The notes: generated by a model not told the origin, from the letters alone. A DNA stretch of 64,000 nt from Micromonospora cremea (GCF_900143515.1 NZ_FSQT01000001.1:186001-250000), one strand, 5' to 3'; shown: positions 9,287-18,941, numbered from the stretch's first letter. A program made the numbers and translations.

Positions 9287-9563
9287 CCGCGGCAGTCGGA
9301 CAGCGCGGACGCTATCCCGAGTCGCGACGCGTGTGAACGGCAAAACAGGGGCACGCAGTCTCTTGTAAGTCAGTCGTCAGGTAGCGAGGCGCAGGAGACA
9401 GCGCGAGCCTCGGTGCGAGTTGAACCGGGTCCTTGCAACAGCGGCACCCGGTGCTGCGGCGGCACCTGGCCGATGATCGGCCGGCAGCAGGCGGTGGTCA
9501 GCATTCCCGGTAGGTGGGCAGCCTGAGCGCGGCGCGCACCCTGCCGGCCTCCTTGGCTTCGCT

Positions 9564-9905
9564 GTGCGCCGCTACACGATGGAGGCTGTCGCCGACGCTC
9601 CCCGCGCACCCGGCGTGCACGTGGTCCTCGACGGCGGCACGGTGATCTACGTCGGCCGGACCGGAAACCTCCGCAACCGCCTCCGGCAGCACCTGACCGG
9701 TAACCGCGAGCCGTCGGTGTTGCACGAGCAGGTCGGCCAGCTCCTCGACGAGCAGGGCCCGGTGGCGACAGCGCAGGACATCGCCGGCTGGCTGGGTCGC
9801 TGCGAGGTCCGCTGGCAGGAGACCGACAACCCGGAGGGTACGAAGGAGGCCCTGGTCCTGGCCCTCAATCCCCGCTTCAACCGGCAGGTGCCGAAGCCGC
9901 GCTGA
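9564..9905 (+). CDS. GIY-YIG nuclease-fold protein
   Basis: A 113-residue single-domain protein: GVHVVLDGGTVIYVGRTG supplies the GIY...YIG-type strands (here GVH and YVG), followed by RNRLRQHL with the conserved Arg and, near the end, the Glu-containing helix before NPRFNR. This small stand-alone family has unknown biological role; nuclease activity is inferred from the fold. GTG 9564 and in-frame ATG 9579 are both possible starts. Confidence 0.75.
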   Translation: MRRYTMEAVADAPRAPGVHVVLDGGTVIYVGRTGNLRNRLRQHLTGNREPSVLHEQVGQLLDEQGPVATAQDIAGWLGRCEVRWQETDNPEGTKEALVLALNPRFNRQVPKPR

Positions 9906-10090
9906 TGAAACCCGCGGAGCTGGCAGGCGGCCGAGGCGGTGCGGAGGCTCGTGCGCCCCATCGTCCACCGCGGGTGGACGGGACCTAGATCAAGAGCGGG
10001 GCGGGCGGTGGGGTACAGCGCCAGTGGCGAGCCCGGTACTAGGATCTCGCCTGGCCGTCGGTACGCGGCTGGCCGACACGGGGAGGTGCC

Positions 10091-11446
10091 ATGCGACGTC
10101 GTCAACTGCTGGCGTCCGGGATAACCGCGGCCATCGGGCTCAGTGCCGGGGAGCTACTGAGAGCAGCGCCGGCCGCCGCCGCGGGGGCCCCGCTGAGGAG
10201 CGTCGGCGTCCAGCTGCCGGTGGACGACCTGCGCGCGATCGAGCTCGACGAGGCGCGCGGCCGCCTCTACCTCGCACAGGGGGTCGGTGGCGGACTGCCG
10301 CTGGTGGTGACCGACCTCGACGGCCGGCTGCTGTCCCGGATCACCGCCGTCGCTGACATCTCCGACCTCGTCCTCAGCGACGACGGACGCATCCTGTACG
10401 CGGCCCAGGGCTTCAACCGGATCATCGCGTTGGACGCCGCCACGCTCACCATCATCGCCAGCTATCCCGCACCCGTCGGCGCCCACCTGTACACGGTCGA
10501 ACCGACCGGCCAGAAGGTCATCGGCGGGTTCATCGACGCCGGCATCGGCTCCGGCGGTCTGCTGATCTGGTCCGCGCCCGGAATCCCGCCAGTGGTCTAC
10601 ACCGAAGGCCCCAACTACCACCCGATCATCGACGCCAGCCCCGGCGCGCCCGGTCTCCTCGTCGCCGGCGACACCGGGTATTCGCCCGTCACCACGTACG
10701 TCATCGACGTCTCCGGCGACAGCCCGACGATCGTCGCCCGGCGGGACAACACCGGCAGCAACCTCATCGACTACGCCGTGAGCCCGGACGGCACCGAGGT
10801 GGTGGAGACGGTCGGCCACCCGTACGAGCACCACTCGTACCGGCTGCCGGATCTCGCCGACGCCACCGTCTATCCGAGCGGCGTCTATCCGCAGGACGCC
10901 GCCTGGTCCGGGGACGGCTCGACCGTCGCCATCGGCCGCGCCTCGACCTCCTCCGGTGACGCCGACGTCTACCTCTACGGCAAGGGCAGCACGGTCCCGA
11001 CGTACGCCGTCGACTTCCGCAGCGGCGACAGCCTCTGGGAGGGCACGCTGCTGGTCAACCGGGACGGCACCCGGGCCTGGGCGGTCACCTCGGCCGACCC
11101 CTACCAGGAAACCCAGCTGCTGCACTCCTTCGGGCCGGCGCACCCGCCGAAGCCGCCGGTCACCGATCTGGCCGTCACCGCCCAGGTCGGGACCGGCAAG
11201 GACAAGCAGACCGCGCAGCTCACCGTGACCTGGAGCTCCCCCATCGGTGACGACAATTACTGGTGGATCACCGCGTCGACCAACGGCGGGGCGGAGCGGG
11301 AGTTTTGGCGCAGCAAGCTGGACGCCAGCGGCAAATACACCCTCACCTACTCGCTGCCTCGCGGCACCACCACCTTCACGGTCCGGTACCGCGACTACTA
11401 CGAGTTCTATCCTGACGGCTACGCAACCGCGACGCTGCAGCGATGA
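10091..11446 (+). CDS. Secreted beta-propeller protein (YncE/WD40-like)
   Basis: The 451-residue protein starts 6 bases after a GGGGAGG ribosome site. An RRRQLLASG N-terminus and Ala-rich region form a Tat or Sec signal. The body holds repeats of the type LVLSDDGRILYAAQG and AVSPDGTEVVETVG, typical of seven-bladed propellers. The last 90 residues look like a separate beta-sandwich (fibronectin III-like: TVTWSSPIGDDNYWW). The stop overlaps the next gene start (ATGA), so the two are translationally coupled. Ligand unknown. Confidence 0.75.
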   Translation: MRRRQLLASGITAAIGLSAGELLRAAPAAAAGAPLRSVGVQLPVDDLRAIELDEARGRLYLAQGVGGGLPLVVTDLDGRLLSRITAVADISDLVLSDDGRILYAAQGFNRIIALDAATLTIIASYPAPVGAHLYTVEPTGQKVIGGFIDAGIGSGGLLIWSAPGIPPVVYTEGPNYHPIIDASPGAPGLLVAGDTGYSPVTTYVIDVSGDSPTIVARRDNTGSNLIDYAVSPDGTEVVETVGHPYEHHSYRLPDLADATVYPSGVYPQDAAWSGDGSTVAIGRASTSSGDADVYLYGKGSTVPTYAVDFRSGDSLWEGTLLVNRDGTRAWAVTSADPYQETQLLHSFGPAHPPKPPVTDLAVTAQVGTGKDKQTAQLTVTWSSPIGDDNYWWITASTNGGAEREFWRSKLDASGKYTLTYSLPRGTTTFTVRYRDYYEFYPDGYATATLQR

Positions 11447-12273
11447 GCGCACCCGTCCGGCGGCGCCGTCCGCTCCTCCGCTACGGCGTACTGGCGCCGC
11501 TGCTGCTCGCCACGGGCGCTGCCGGCTGCGGCGAATCCGGTGCTGCCGGAGCCGTCTGGGCCACCCCGGCGCCCACCGTCGTGGCGACGGCGCCCACCGT
11601 CGTGGCGACGGCGCCCACCGCGGCGGCGACGACGAGTGCCGCCACGGCGGTGACCCCCACGCCCAGCAACCTGCCCGCGAGCGCCTCCCCGACGCCCAAG
11701 CCGCGCACGTCGGCGACAGCGCGGGCCGGCTCGGCCGCCGCCCCGGCCCCCGCCGGTAGGGCCACCCCGGCCCCGGAATTCCCCCGCGGCTACACCCTGC
11801 TGTCGCAGACCTGCACCCTTCAGGCCGGCAATCAGGTGTACGTCTCGCTCAGCGGCAAGACGAAGGGAAACTTCCGCTTCTGCACCCAGCGGCTGCGCAA
11901 GAACGACACGGGCGCCTACCACCTCAACCCGTACGTCTTCGTCGAGCCCTTCTTCTACGACGACGGCCGATGGACCCCGGACTCGCGTGAGCCGCTGAGC
12001 CTGACCATCACCTGCCGGGTCAGCCACGCCGGCGAACAGGACTACTCCCTCACCGCCACCTCACCGAGCGGGAACGGGCCCGGGCACACCGCGTCCTGCG
12101 GCCGGCTGGTCCCGCACGCGGTCACCCCGACGACGGGCAGCGACGCTTACACGATCCGATTCAGCGGATACACCTCGGGCGGTTACTACGGGGTGCTCGC
12201 CTTCGACACCGAGGTGCACTTCCCGGGCGCCGGCAAGCCGACCCCGGAGCAGCGGGTGACCGTACCGGACTGA
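11443..12273 (+). CDS. Putative lipoprotein with Ala/Pro/Thr-rich stalk
   Basis: This 276-residue protein begins by ATGA overlap with the propeller gene. The N-terminus (RRRRPLLRYGVLAPLLLATG) leads to a lipobox ending AAGC, so lipid attachment at Cys is likely. Residues 35-110 are a low-complexity stalk in which APTVVAT repeats exactly at the DNA level. The C-terminal 160 residues are a globular domain with several Cys and no family I recognise. The coupling suggests that it works with the propeller protein at the cell surface. Confidence 0.7.
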   Translation: MSAPVRRRRPLLRYGVLAPLLLATGAAGCGESGAAGAVWATPAPTVVATAPTVVATAPTAAATTSAATAVTPTPSNLPASASPTPKPRTSATARAGSAAAPAPAGRATPAPEFPRGYTLLSQTCTLQAGNQVYVSLSGKTKGNFRFCTQRLRKNDTGAYHLNPYVFVEPFFYDDGRWTPDSREPLSLTITCRVSHAGEQDYSLTATSPSGNGPGHTASCGRLVPHAVTPTTGSDAYTIRFSGYTSGGYYGVLAFDTEVHFPGAGKPTPEQRVTVPD

Positions 12274-12275
12274 CG

Positions 12276-12398
12276 CGCACGTACCACCATTACGCCCCTA
12301 ACTACGCCGACATCGAGTTCTCTACTCGTGCCCGGCAGATCATGGGCCTCGACAACGGGCCCGCGGCGGAAGTCCTCAACGAACCCCCTCCGCAGTAG
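12276..12398 (+). pseudogene. Possible C-terminal remnant of an IS30-family transposase
   Basis: The frame TRARQIMGLDNGPAAEVLNE before TAG resembles the conserved IS30 transposase tail (ARPRxxLGWxTPAExLxxL). No catalytic domain is present upstream because the lipoprotein gene ends two bases before. Weak, motif-only call. Confidence 0.35.
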
Positions 12399-12401
12399 TC
12401 A

Positions 12402-12689
12402 TCAGCGACGGGCTCCTGCCCTATGCGCGTATAGCTTCTCCTTGTCCGGCCAGTCCGCGCGGCTGACTGGCCGCCGGAGTTCCTTACCATCGAGGTCCTT
12501 GTAGTGGCGCGACACCAGCTCGGACGAGGTGCGAATGCGATAGTTGCCGTCGATCCACATCAGGCCCTTGTCGAAGAGGTTGTGCACGTCTGCGCGAAGC
12601 AGCAAACCGTTGGTCACATCGTTGTTCCTGCCGCTGTACGGCTCGATGTGGGCGGCTTGCAACGCGTCCTCCGCGTCGCAGCCCGTCAT
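12402..12689 (-). pseudogene. HNH endonuclease C-terminal fragment
   Basis: The frame MTGCDAEDALQAAHIEPY, then SNGLLLRADxHxLFDxGL-like text (NGLLLRADVHNLFDKGL) matches the HNH_2-type restriction-like endonuclease domain, including both catalytic His and the Asn. Upstream the frame hits a stop about 100 bases beyond the Met, and recombinase- or nuclease-like N-terminal sequence is missing, so this is the last 95 residues of a longer protein. The nuclease core itself looks complete, so residual expression is possible. Confidence 0.6.
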
Positions 12690-13561
12690 CGCGCGATGTG
12701 GATCGTGGCTTCGGAGCTGGTCGGCAGGATGCCAGGATCAGCGCGGCACCCTCTTCTGCCGCAGAGGGCATCTCTTGGCGAACCTGCCGGGACCGGGACT
12801 GTACAAATAACGGCTGATCGACCGATCAAGGGAGAGATGCCAGATGACGACCGAGATCACCCCGGGCGGCCAGAATCGCGGGACGGGCCACGCGGACACC
12901 AACGATCACGAGGCGAGCGCCCAGCGGCCACGAGCGGGCGCGAGAAGCAACCCGGCCCGTTGCAACTGAAGGCGCGCGGCGCGAAGCTCGCCGGCACACG
13001 AGCATGCTCTGCCAGTCCCTCTGCGGTGCGGGGCCGAGAAAACCACAGGTGACGAGGTCGAAGGTCATGGAGCCGAAGCTTGGTCGCTTCTCGTACTCAA
13101 GGGCGAGAAGCGGCGTGATCGGTCAATCAGCCGATTGCGACTGATGGAGGGCGTGGTCATGTCGGCTCCTGGGGGAGTTTGGTTTGCGAAGTTCCATCGG
13201 TTACGGGGTCTTGGCAGCACCGCGCCGACCGGTACCCCTGTACCTTTTTGGGAACCAGTCACCTCACAGGCTTCATCCAGCCAGACGTACATGATCGGTC
13301 AGGTCTCGGTGACCGCCCGGCAGGCTGTCCTCGTCGAGGGCGACCAGCAGCACCATCGCGCACGGTCAGGCGCCAGGCGCCGCACATCCAGCTCACCCGC
13401 GTGGCATGGCGACGAATCGTTTCATCGATCTTGACCATTGAACTCGGCCGTTGATAGCGTCGTGGCGAAGGAAGCGGTCGACGGAATGGACCTCTGTCGG
13501 GCCCACGTCGCCCGCCCGTCGCGTGGACGACCCACGCTGCTCAATCCTCTGAGGAGTCTCC
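12690..13561. other. Mostly non-coding stretch
   Basis: I see no recognised gene. A 41-codon frame (12844-12969, start MTTEITPGG) has a GGGAGAG site 8 bases upstream, but no homology is apparent. The final 40 bases carry the GAGGAG ribosome site of the amidohydrolase gene. Confidence 0.35.
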
Positions 13562-15301
13562 GTGTGTGAGGCCTGCGCCACTCCGCCCCCCACTCCCACC
13601 CTCACACGGGCGCAGCTCCTGAAATTGCTCGGCGTCGGCGTTGGCGCCGCCGTTCTTCCGGCACTGCCCGCCAGCGCGGCCCAGGCTGCCACGCCACATA
13701 GCACGGGACGAGGGCCGATGCTCGTGGACAACGTCCGCGGCTACACCCTCACCCGCAAGGGGCGGCTGCGCGAGTTCTCCAGCATCCTGATCGCCTCGAA
13801 CGGGAAGGTCGCCGGGCTCGACGCCCACGCGGGCCGCGGCGTACGACGCATCAACGGCAAGGGCCGCATCCTGCTCCCCGGCATGCACGACGCCCACGGC
13901 CACCTCTGGAGCTACGGCGCCCTGGCATCGGAACTCGACCTCAGCGGCACCCGGTCCCTCGCGGAGGCACAGCAGGCACTCGCCGCGTACGCCGCGGCCC
14001 ACCCGGACCTGGCCTGGATCACCGGACGCGGATGGAACCAGGTCATCTGGGGACTGGGGCGATTCCCGACGGCCGCCGACCTTGACGTGGTCGTCAGCGA
14101 CCGTCCGGTGTGGCTGACCCGGGTGGACGGCCACGCGGGTGTGGCCAACACCGCCGCGCTGGCTCTCGCCGGCGTCACCCGGGGCATCCCCGACCCTGCC
14201 GGAGGTCAGATCATCCGCGACGCGGGGGGCAACCCGACCGGGACTCTGATCGACAACGCAATGGGCCTGGTCTCCTCCAAGCTTCCCGCGCCGACCATCG
14301 AGGACGTACGACAGCGCGCCCTCACCGCACAGCAGAAGCTCAACGCCGTCGGCATCACCTCCGTCTCCGACGCCGGGACCGACGCGGCCGGCTACGCCGT
14401 TCTGCGCGAGCTGGCGGGCGCGGGCACGCTGACGATGCGGGTGAATGCCTTCCTGACCTGGGACGCGTTCGCCGAGGTCGGTGCCGATGTCCGCACGGAC
14501 TCGTTCGCAGCCGACATGCTTCGCGTCCGGACCGTGAAGCTCTACGTCGACGGAGCGTTGGGCAGCCGAGGTGCCGCCCTGCTCGAGCCATACAGCGACG
14601 ACCCCGCCAACACCGGGTTGCTGCGTATCGAGCCCGAGGAGTTGGACAGGCGCGTCGTGGCGATCCTCCGCCAGGGCTACCAGGCGGCGGTCCACGCCAT
14701 CGGTGACCGCGGCAACCGGCTCGTCCTCGACGCATACGAGAAGGCCTTCCGCAGGGTCGGCGACCGGGGCCTGCGGCACCGGATCGAACACGCCCAGGTC
14801 GTCGCGCTCGACGACATTCCTCGCTTCAAGGACCTGGACCTCATCGCGTCGATGCAGCCGGTGCACGCGACGGACGACATGAACATGGCCGAGGACCGGG
14901 TGGGTCCGGAGCGCATCAAGGGCGCGTACGCGTGGCGCAAAATGCTCGACCAGGGGACGATCATCGCCTCCGGATCGGACTTCCCGGTGTCCTCCGCCCT
15001 GCCCTTCGAGGGGATGCACGCCGCCGTCACCCGCACGGACCGGGAGGGTAGGCCGGCTGGTGGGTGGTACTCCGAGGAGGCCATGACGCCGGTCGAGGCG
15101 CTGCGCTCGTTCACCCTGGACGCCGCGTACGCGGCACACCAGGAGCGGGTGATCGGCAGCCTTGAACCGGGTAAGTGGGCCGATTTCACAATCACCGACC
15201 TGGATCCCTTCTGCCTGCCGGCCAACCGGCCGATGTGGCAGACCGGAATCCTGCAGACCTGGGTCGGCGGGCGGCGGGTCGGCGAATACGGCGACCTCTG
15301 A
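13562..15301 (+). CDS. Exported amidohydrolase (YtcJ-like)
   Basis: A 579-residue protein begins at GTG after GAGGAG. A hydrophobic N-terminal signal (LLKLLGVGVGAAVLPALP, ASA) precedes the amidohydrolase fold. The HxH metal motif is in GMHDAHGHLW, later metal and substrate positions are KLYVDGALGSRGA, HAIGDRG, RIEHAQ and SGSDFPV. This is the YtcJ/imidazolonepropionase-like branch of the metal-dependent hydrolases; substrates of YtcJ proteins are mostly undefined amides or carbamates. It stands alone. Confidence 0.88.
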   Translation: MCEACATPPPTPTLTRAQLLKLLGVGVGAAVLPALPASAAQAATPHSTGRGPMLVDNVRGYTLTRKGRLREFSSILIASNGKVAGLDAHAGRGVRRINGKGRILLPGMHDAHGHLWSYGALASELDLSGTRSLAEAQQALAAYAAAHPDLAWITGRGWNQVIWGLGRFPTAADLDVVVSDRPVWLTRVDGHAGVANTAALALAGVTRGIPDPAGGQIIRDAGGNPTGTLIDNAMGLVSSKLPAPTIEDVRQRALTAQQKLNAVGITSVSDAGTDAAGYAVLRELAGAGTLTMRVNAFLTWDAFAEVGADVRTDSFAADMLRVRTVKLYVDGALGSRGAALLEPYSDDPANTGLLRIEPEELDRRVVAILRQGYQAAVHAIGDRGNRLVLDAYEKAFRRVGDRGLRHRIEHAQVVALDDIPRFKDLDLIASMQPVHATDDMNMAEDRVGPERIKGAYAWRKMLDQGTIIASGSDFPVSSALPFEGMHAAVTRTDREGRPAGGWYSEEAMTPVEALRSFTLDAAYAAHQERVIGSLEPGKWADFTITDLDPFCLPANRPMWQTGILQTWVGGRRVGEYGDL

Positions 15302-15412
15302 GCCGTTTCGGGCGTGACCGCTCGGGTTCGGGGAGCCAGTGGCGACCGGAGCCTTCGCCGGGTTGCTCGCCAGCGAGGAGGCGAGGCAGGTTGCGGGCGG
15401 CACCGGATGCTC

Positions 15413-15454
15413 CTACGGATCAGAAGGTTAGGGGTTCGAGTCCCTTCGGGCGCA
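15413..15454 (+). pseudogene. 3' fragment of tRNA-Arg (attachment-site scar, left)
   Basis: The sequence from the anticodon loop onward (CTACGGATCAGA) with a full T-arm (GGGGTTCGAGTCCC) and acceptor strand ending GGGCGCA matches the 3' half of an actinobacterial tRNA-Arg(ACG). The 5' half is absent. tRNA 3' ends are standard attB sites of integrative elements, so this is read as an att scar. A second copy lies at 31725-31763. Confidence 0.65.
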
Positions 15455-15461
15455 CAAGATC

Positions 15462-15502
15462 AAGAGGCGTTTGACCTGCCAAATGGCGGTCAGGCGCCTC
15501 TT
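15462..15502 (+). terminator. tRNA-type terminator behind the tRNA fragment
   Basis: AAGAGGCG and CGCCTCTT arms enclose a second stem TTGACC/GGTCAG. A homologous hairpin follows the right-hand tRNA fragment. Confidence 0.65.
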
Positions 15503-15834
15503 GTCGTTCTATGCCGGTGAACGCAATGGTGCTCGATTGGTGATCGTACGACGAGCCCGTCCTACGTCCCGGCCTGTCCCTACGGCTGGCGGCAGCTGGC
15601 ATCGATTCCAGCATGGGACATCCCTCGCGAGCCACGTCAATTCACCCGTCGCGGCCCCGGCTTTCCCGGCGAACTCGGGCGGGAAGCCGCTCTCATCAAA
15701 CTTTCAAGAAACACCCCGGGTCTTCTCATCCGTGCCACGCATCGTTGAGGTCGCGCCGCCCGCCGGCGGCGCGTGGTGAGGCACTGGACGCCTGCCTCGA
15801 CGGACGCCGTCACGTATTTGAGGAGACTGCCACC

Positions 15835-16539
15835 ATGCCAAGTGGGAGCCGAAAGGCCGGGGCCGCCGCAGCTCGTAAGGCGGTCGAGCGGGCGCGCGCG
15901 CAGGAGAGCCGGCGACGGCGGCTCTTCGCTGGCGGCATGATCGGCTTGGTCGCGCTGATCGTTCTCTCCTTCGCACTGGTGCTCGATTTCCGTCAACCGG
16001 ACAGGGGGATGGCCTCCCCGGCAATTCCGGCTTCTCCGGCGACAACCGCCGACGGCCGTGCGGACCAGCCGCCCTGGGCGGCGCCAGCGGATGCCATTGC
16101 CCAGGTGAACGCCGCCGGGCTGCCCATGCTCGGCGCGGAAGGCACAACCGAGCACATCCACGCCCACCTCGACGTCATCGTCAACGGACAGCCGGTCGTC
16201 GTGCCTGCAGGCATCGGCATTGACGAGGCTGCCCAACAGCTCAGTCCGTTGCACACACACGACACCACAGGGGTACTCCATGTTGAGTCGCCGGTGAAGG
16301 CTGACTTCAATCTGGGTCAGCTCTTCACGGAGTGGCAGGTCTCGCTGTCCGCCGACCACATCGGCGGTCTCAAGGTCGGCGACGGCAAGGCGCTCCAGGC
16401 ATACGTCAACGGCAAGCCGTACCAGGGCGATCCAGCAGGCATCATCCTGCATGCGCACGATGAGATCGCGCTCGTGTACGGCACTTCCGCCCAGCAGGCC
16501 AACCCGCCGTCAAGCTACGCATTCCCCGCCGGATTGTAA
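15835..16539 (+). CDS. Membrane-anchored protein with His-rich outside domain
   Basis: The start at 15835 has GAGGAG 9 bases upstream; the open frame extends farther but lacks such a site. A charged N-terminus precedes one membrane helix (about residues 36-56). The outside domain has three histidine clusters: HIHAHLDV, SPLHTHD and ILHAHDE, likely metal-binding. This protein type is found in several actinobacteria but I know of no assigned function. It lies just inside the left tRNA scar. Confidence 0.75.
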   Translation: MPSGSRKAGAAAARKAVERARAQESRRRRLFAGGMIGLVALIVLSFALVLDFRQPDRGMASPAIPASPATTADGRADQPPWAAPADAIAQVNAAGLPMLGAEGTTEHIHAHLDVIVNGQPVVVPAGIGIDEAAQQLSPLHTHDTTGVLHVESPVKADFNLGQLFTEWQVSLSADHIGGLKVGDGKALQAYVNGKPYQGDPAGIILHAHDEIALVYGTSAQQANPPSSYAFPAGL

Positions 16540-16981
16540 GCCGCCAACGCCTGGCCTCGGACACCAAGCCCAGCCGCAAGAGCGGGTCCCACGGAAAATG
16601 GGCCTGGCATCCGGAACGAGCCGGGCATGATTCGGGAGGATCAGCGGAGCTGACGGAACGCAGGCACGAGACTCGCGGAGCGGGCGAGCCCGTCCCTTAG
16701 ATCGCGGATTGTCATCACGACATTGTTGACGTCGCGCATCCTGACCAGTCCGCGGGGAGACGAGGCAGAGGACGTGCTCGGCGTGGTACTCGCCTTCTGC
16801 CTCCCAGCAGTCACGGTCGACCGGTTCTTCAGCCCGATCGCCGTGCGCGTGGGGCAGGTGCGAATGGGTGGCTCCTTTCAGCGCCGCCGCCGTACCCCAG
16901 TGGTGTCTCCTCGGCGCGCTCAGCCCGGCGGTGGCGGGGCGGTTGATGGCTGGTGCTGCCGGGCGGGCAAACTGGACGGCC
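16540..16981. other. Intergenic region upstream of kinase
   Basis: No recognised gene. On the minus strand 16641-16739 encodes a coding-like 32-residue peptide (MRDVNNVVMTIRDLRDGLA) that may be a gene fragment. Confidence 0.35.
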
Positions 16982-18445
16982 ATGTCGCCGTTCACGCCCA
17001 CTCTGCGGTTGCACGATCGGTACGTCCTGCGCGAGCGCATCGGCCTCGGCGGGATGTCCGAGGTGTGGCGCGCCGACGACGAGGTGCTCGGCCGGCCCGT
17101 CGCCGTGAAGGCGCTCGCCGGTGAGTTCGCCGTCAACCCGCAACTGCGGGCCACCATTCAGCGCGAGGCCCGCGCCGCCGCCCGGCTGACCCACCCCCAC
17201 ATCACCCAGGTGTACGACTACGGCGAGGCGACCCTGGCCGGCGGCACGGTGGTGCCGTACCTGGTGATGGAGCTGGTCGACGGGCGCAACCTCGCCGAGC
17301 GGCTCACCGGCGGCCCGCTCGCCTGGCCCGAGGCGGTCCGGATGGCGGGCCAGGTCGCGGCGGCGCTCGCCGCCGCACACCGGATCGGGGTGGTGCACCG
17401 CGACATCAAGCCGGGCAACGTGATGCTCACCGACACCGGCGCGAAGGTGCTCGACTTCGGCATCGCCGCGCTCGCCGGCCCGCACCACCCGCTCGCCGGC
17501 CAGACAGGCGAACTGCTGATGGGCACCCCGGCCTACTTCGCCCCGGAGCGGCTGGCCGTCGGCCCGCCCAACCCGGCCAGCGACGTCTACGCCCTCGGTG
17601 CGCTGCTCTACCGATCCCTGGCCGGCCGGGCCCCGCTGCCCGTGCAGACCTGGGAGGACGCGCTCGAGGTGCACGCCGGGCGCAGCCCGGTACCGCCGCT
17701 GCGCATCCCCGGCCTGCCCGCCGACATCGCCGAGCTCAGCCTCGCCTGCCTGGCGGCCGACCCGGCCCGCCGGCCTACGGCGGCACTGCTCGCTACCCGG
17801 TTCGGCGCCGGCCAGCCGGCCGATCCGCCCACTGCGGTCCTGCCCACCCTGCCGGCCGGACGGGCGGCCGTCGCGCCCGCGCACCCGCCCACGCTGATCG
17901 ACCGGTCGCTGCCCACGGCGCGACCGGTGCGCGCCGCATCGCCGGCAGGCCAGTCGCGCCGGTCGAATCGGCTGCTCGCGGTGCTCGTCGCGGCCGGCCT
18001 CGCCCTCGTCGTCGGGGTGGTCGGAATGCTTACCTTCGGCGGCGAACCGGACAGTCCGCCCGCGGCGCCACCGGTCGCCGTCGCACCCGTCGAGCAGCCG
18101 GCGTCGGAGGCGCCGGGCGGTTCGTCCGATCCGGGTAGCGCTCCGCCAACGACCGGCGGGCTCACGCCGGTCACCCTGCGGCAGCTGGCCGCCGAGCTGA
18201 CGGCGGTGATCGACAACGCGGAGAGCCGGAGCGAGATCGACCCGAAGACGGCCGAGGAGCTGCGGGACAAGCTCGCCGATCTGGACCGAGGCAAGCCCAA
18301 GGACCGCGCCAAGCGGGTTCGGGAACTGAGCGAGCGGGTCGCCGACGCGGCCGACGGGGGCCGGATCAGCGCCGACACCGCCACCCGCCTTCAGGACCTG
18401 CTCGCCGGGTACTCGCAGGCGCGGGGCGAGGAAGACGACAACTGA
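16982..18445 (+). CDS. PknB-type serine/threonine protein kinase
   Basis: A 487-residue receptor-like kinase. The kinase domain (residues 12-275) shows RIGLGGMSEVW, the VAVK lysine, HRDIKPGNVM, DFGIA and APER. A linker leads to one membrane segment (about 335-355: LLAVLVAAGLALVVGVVG), then an outside Pro/Ser stalk and an 80-residue helical tail (ELTAVIDNAE...). The ATG at 16982 gives the usual start just before the kinase fold; the frame is open upstream. The plan and the helical tail match the kinase at 1-1476. Confidence 0.92.
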   Translation: MSPFTPTLRLHDRYVLRERIGLGGMSEVWRADDEVLGRPVAVKALAGEFAVNPQLRATIQREARAAARLTHPHITQVYDYGEATLAGGTVVPYLVMELVDGRNLAERLTGGPLAWPEAVRMAGQVAAALAAAHRIGVVHRDIKPGNVMLTDTGAKVLDFGIAALAGPHHPLAGQTGELLMGTPAYFAPERLAVGPPNPASDVYALGALLYRSLAGRAPLPVQTWEDALEVHAGRSPVPPLRIPGLPADIAELSLACLAADPARRPTAALLATRFGAGQPADPPTAVLPTLPAGRAAVAPAHPPTLIDRSLPTARPVRAASPAGQSRRSNRLLAVLVAAGLALVVGVVGMLTFGGEPDSPPAAPPVAVAPVEQPASEAPGGSSDPGSAPPTTGGLTPVTLRQLAAELTAVIDNAESRSEIDPKTAEELRDKLADLDRGKPKDRAKRVRELSERVADAADGGRISADTATRLQDLLAGYSQARGEEDDN

Positions 18446-18496
18446 CAGCTCAGGCGCAGGCTGATGCGGTCGGTTGTCCGAGGCAGGCGAGGGCTG

Positions 18497-18941
18497 CTAA
18501 CCGACCGGCGTTCCGTTGAGGTGTCGTCGCGCCGTCCGGTCGGTGACGCCAGCTCGCCGGGCGATGTCCGCCACGGTGGCGGTGGGGTCGGCGGCGCGCG
18601 CGGCGAGCACGCGGGCGGCAGCGGACGGCCGGGTGCCGTTGCCAGCTGGCGGAGTCTTCACCGGCCGGTCCTGCCGGTGGTCGGCACGCGGTTGTGAAGT
18701 CGGCGGTGCGATGACCGGGCCTGGGTCCTCCGGAGCACTGGTGGGAGGCTCTTCCACCTCCTTGCCGCTGTCGGCCGGAGTGCCTGCCGGCCGACCGCCG
18801 GTCAGCATCTCCACCACCAGCAGCAGCGCCGGGGCTGGCCAGGCGGAGATGACCCGGGCCACCAGGTTGTCCGGCGCCGCCAGAACGTTTTACGACGATC
18901 GACGCCACCACACCGATCAGGAAGGACACCCGCGCCGACAT
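18497..18941 (-). pseudogene. Frameshifted DUF2637-type membrane protein
   Basis: From 18941 the frame reads MSARVSFLIGVVASIVV, then an AAAA run (18888-18891 on the plus strand) shifts it. In the next frame it continues LAAPDNLVARVISAWPAPAL and ends with an HTH-like tail (VADIARRAGVTDRTARRHL). Removing one A joins the two. The AWPAPALLL motif followed by a helix-turn-helix is the pattern of DUF2637 proteins carried by actinomycete integrative elements; compare 46373. Probably only the C-terminal half is left. Confidence 0.6.

Noticed and set aside
11570..11640. Short direct repeats in the lipoprotein gene considered as CRISPR-like
   Set aside because: Repeats are in frame and adjacent (Ala-Pro-Thr stalk) without spacers; no cas genes in the window.
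12844..12969. 41-codon frame with a GGGAGAG site
   Set aside because: Composition and lack of any motif make it no better than chance.
13541..15403. 620-codon minus-strand frame opposite the amidohydrolase
   Set aside because: Shadow of third-position GC bias; the plus strand has a complete enzyme with metal motifs.
15420..15635. Minus-strand frame starting in the tRNA fragment and ending RPKGLEPLTF
   Set aside because: This ending is simply the reverse of the tRNA T-arm and acceptor; a known type of spurious protein.
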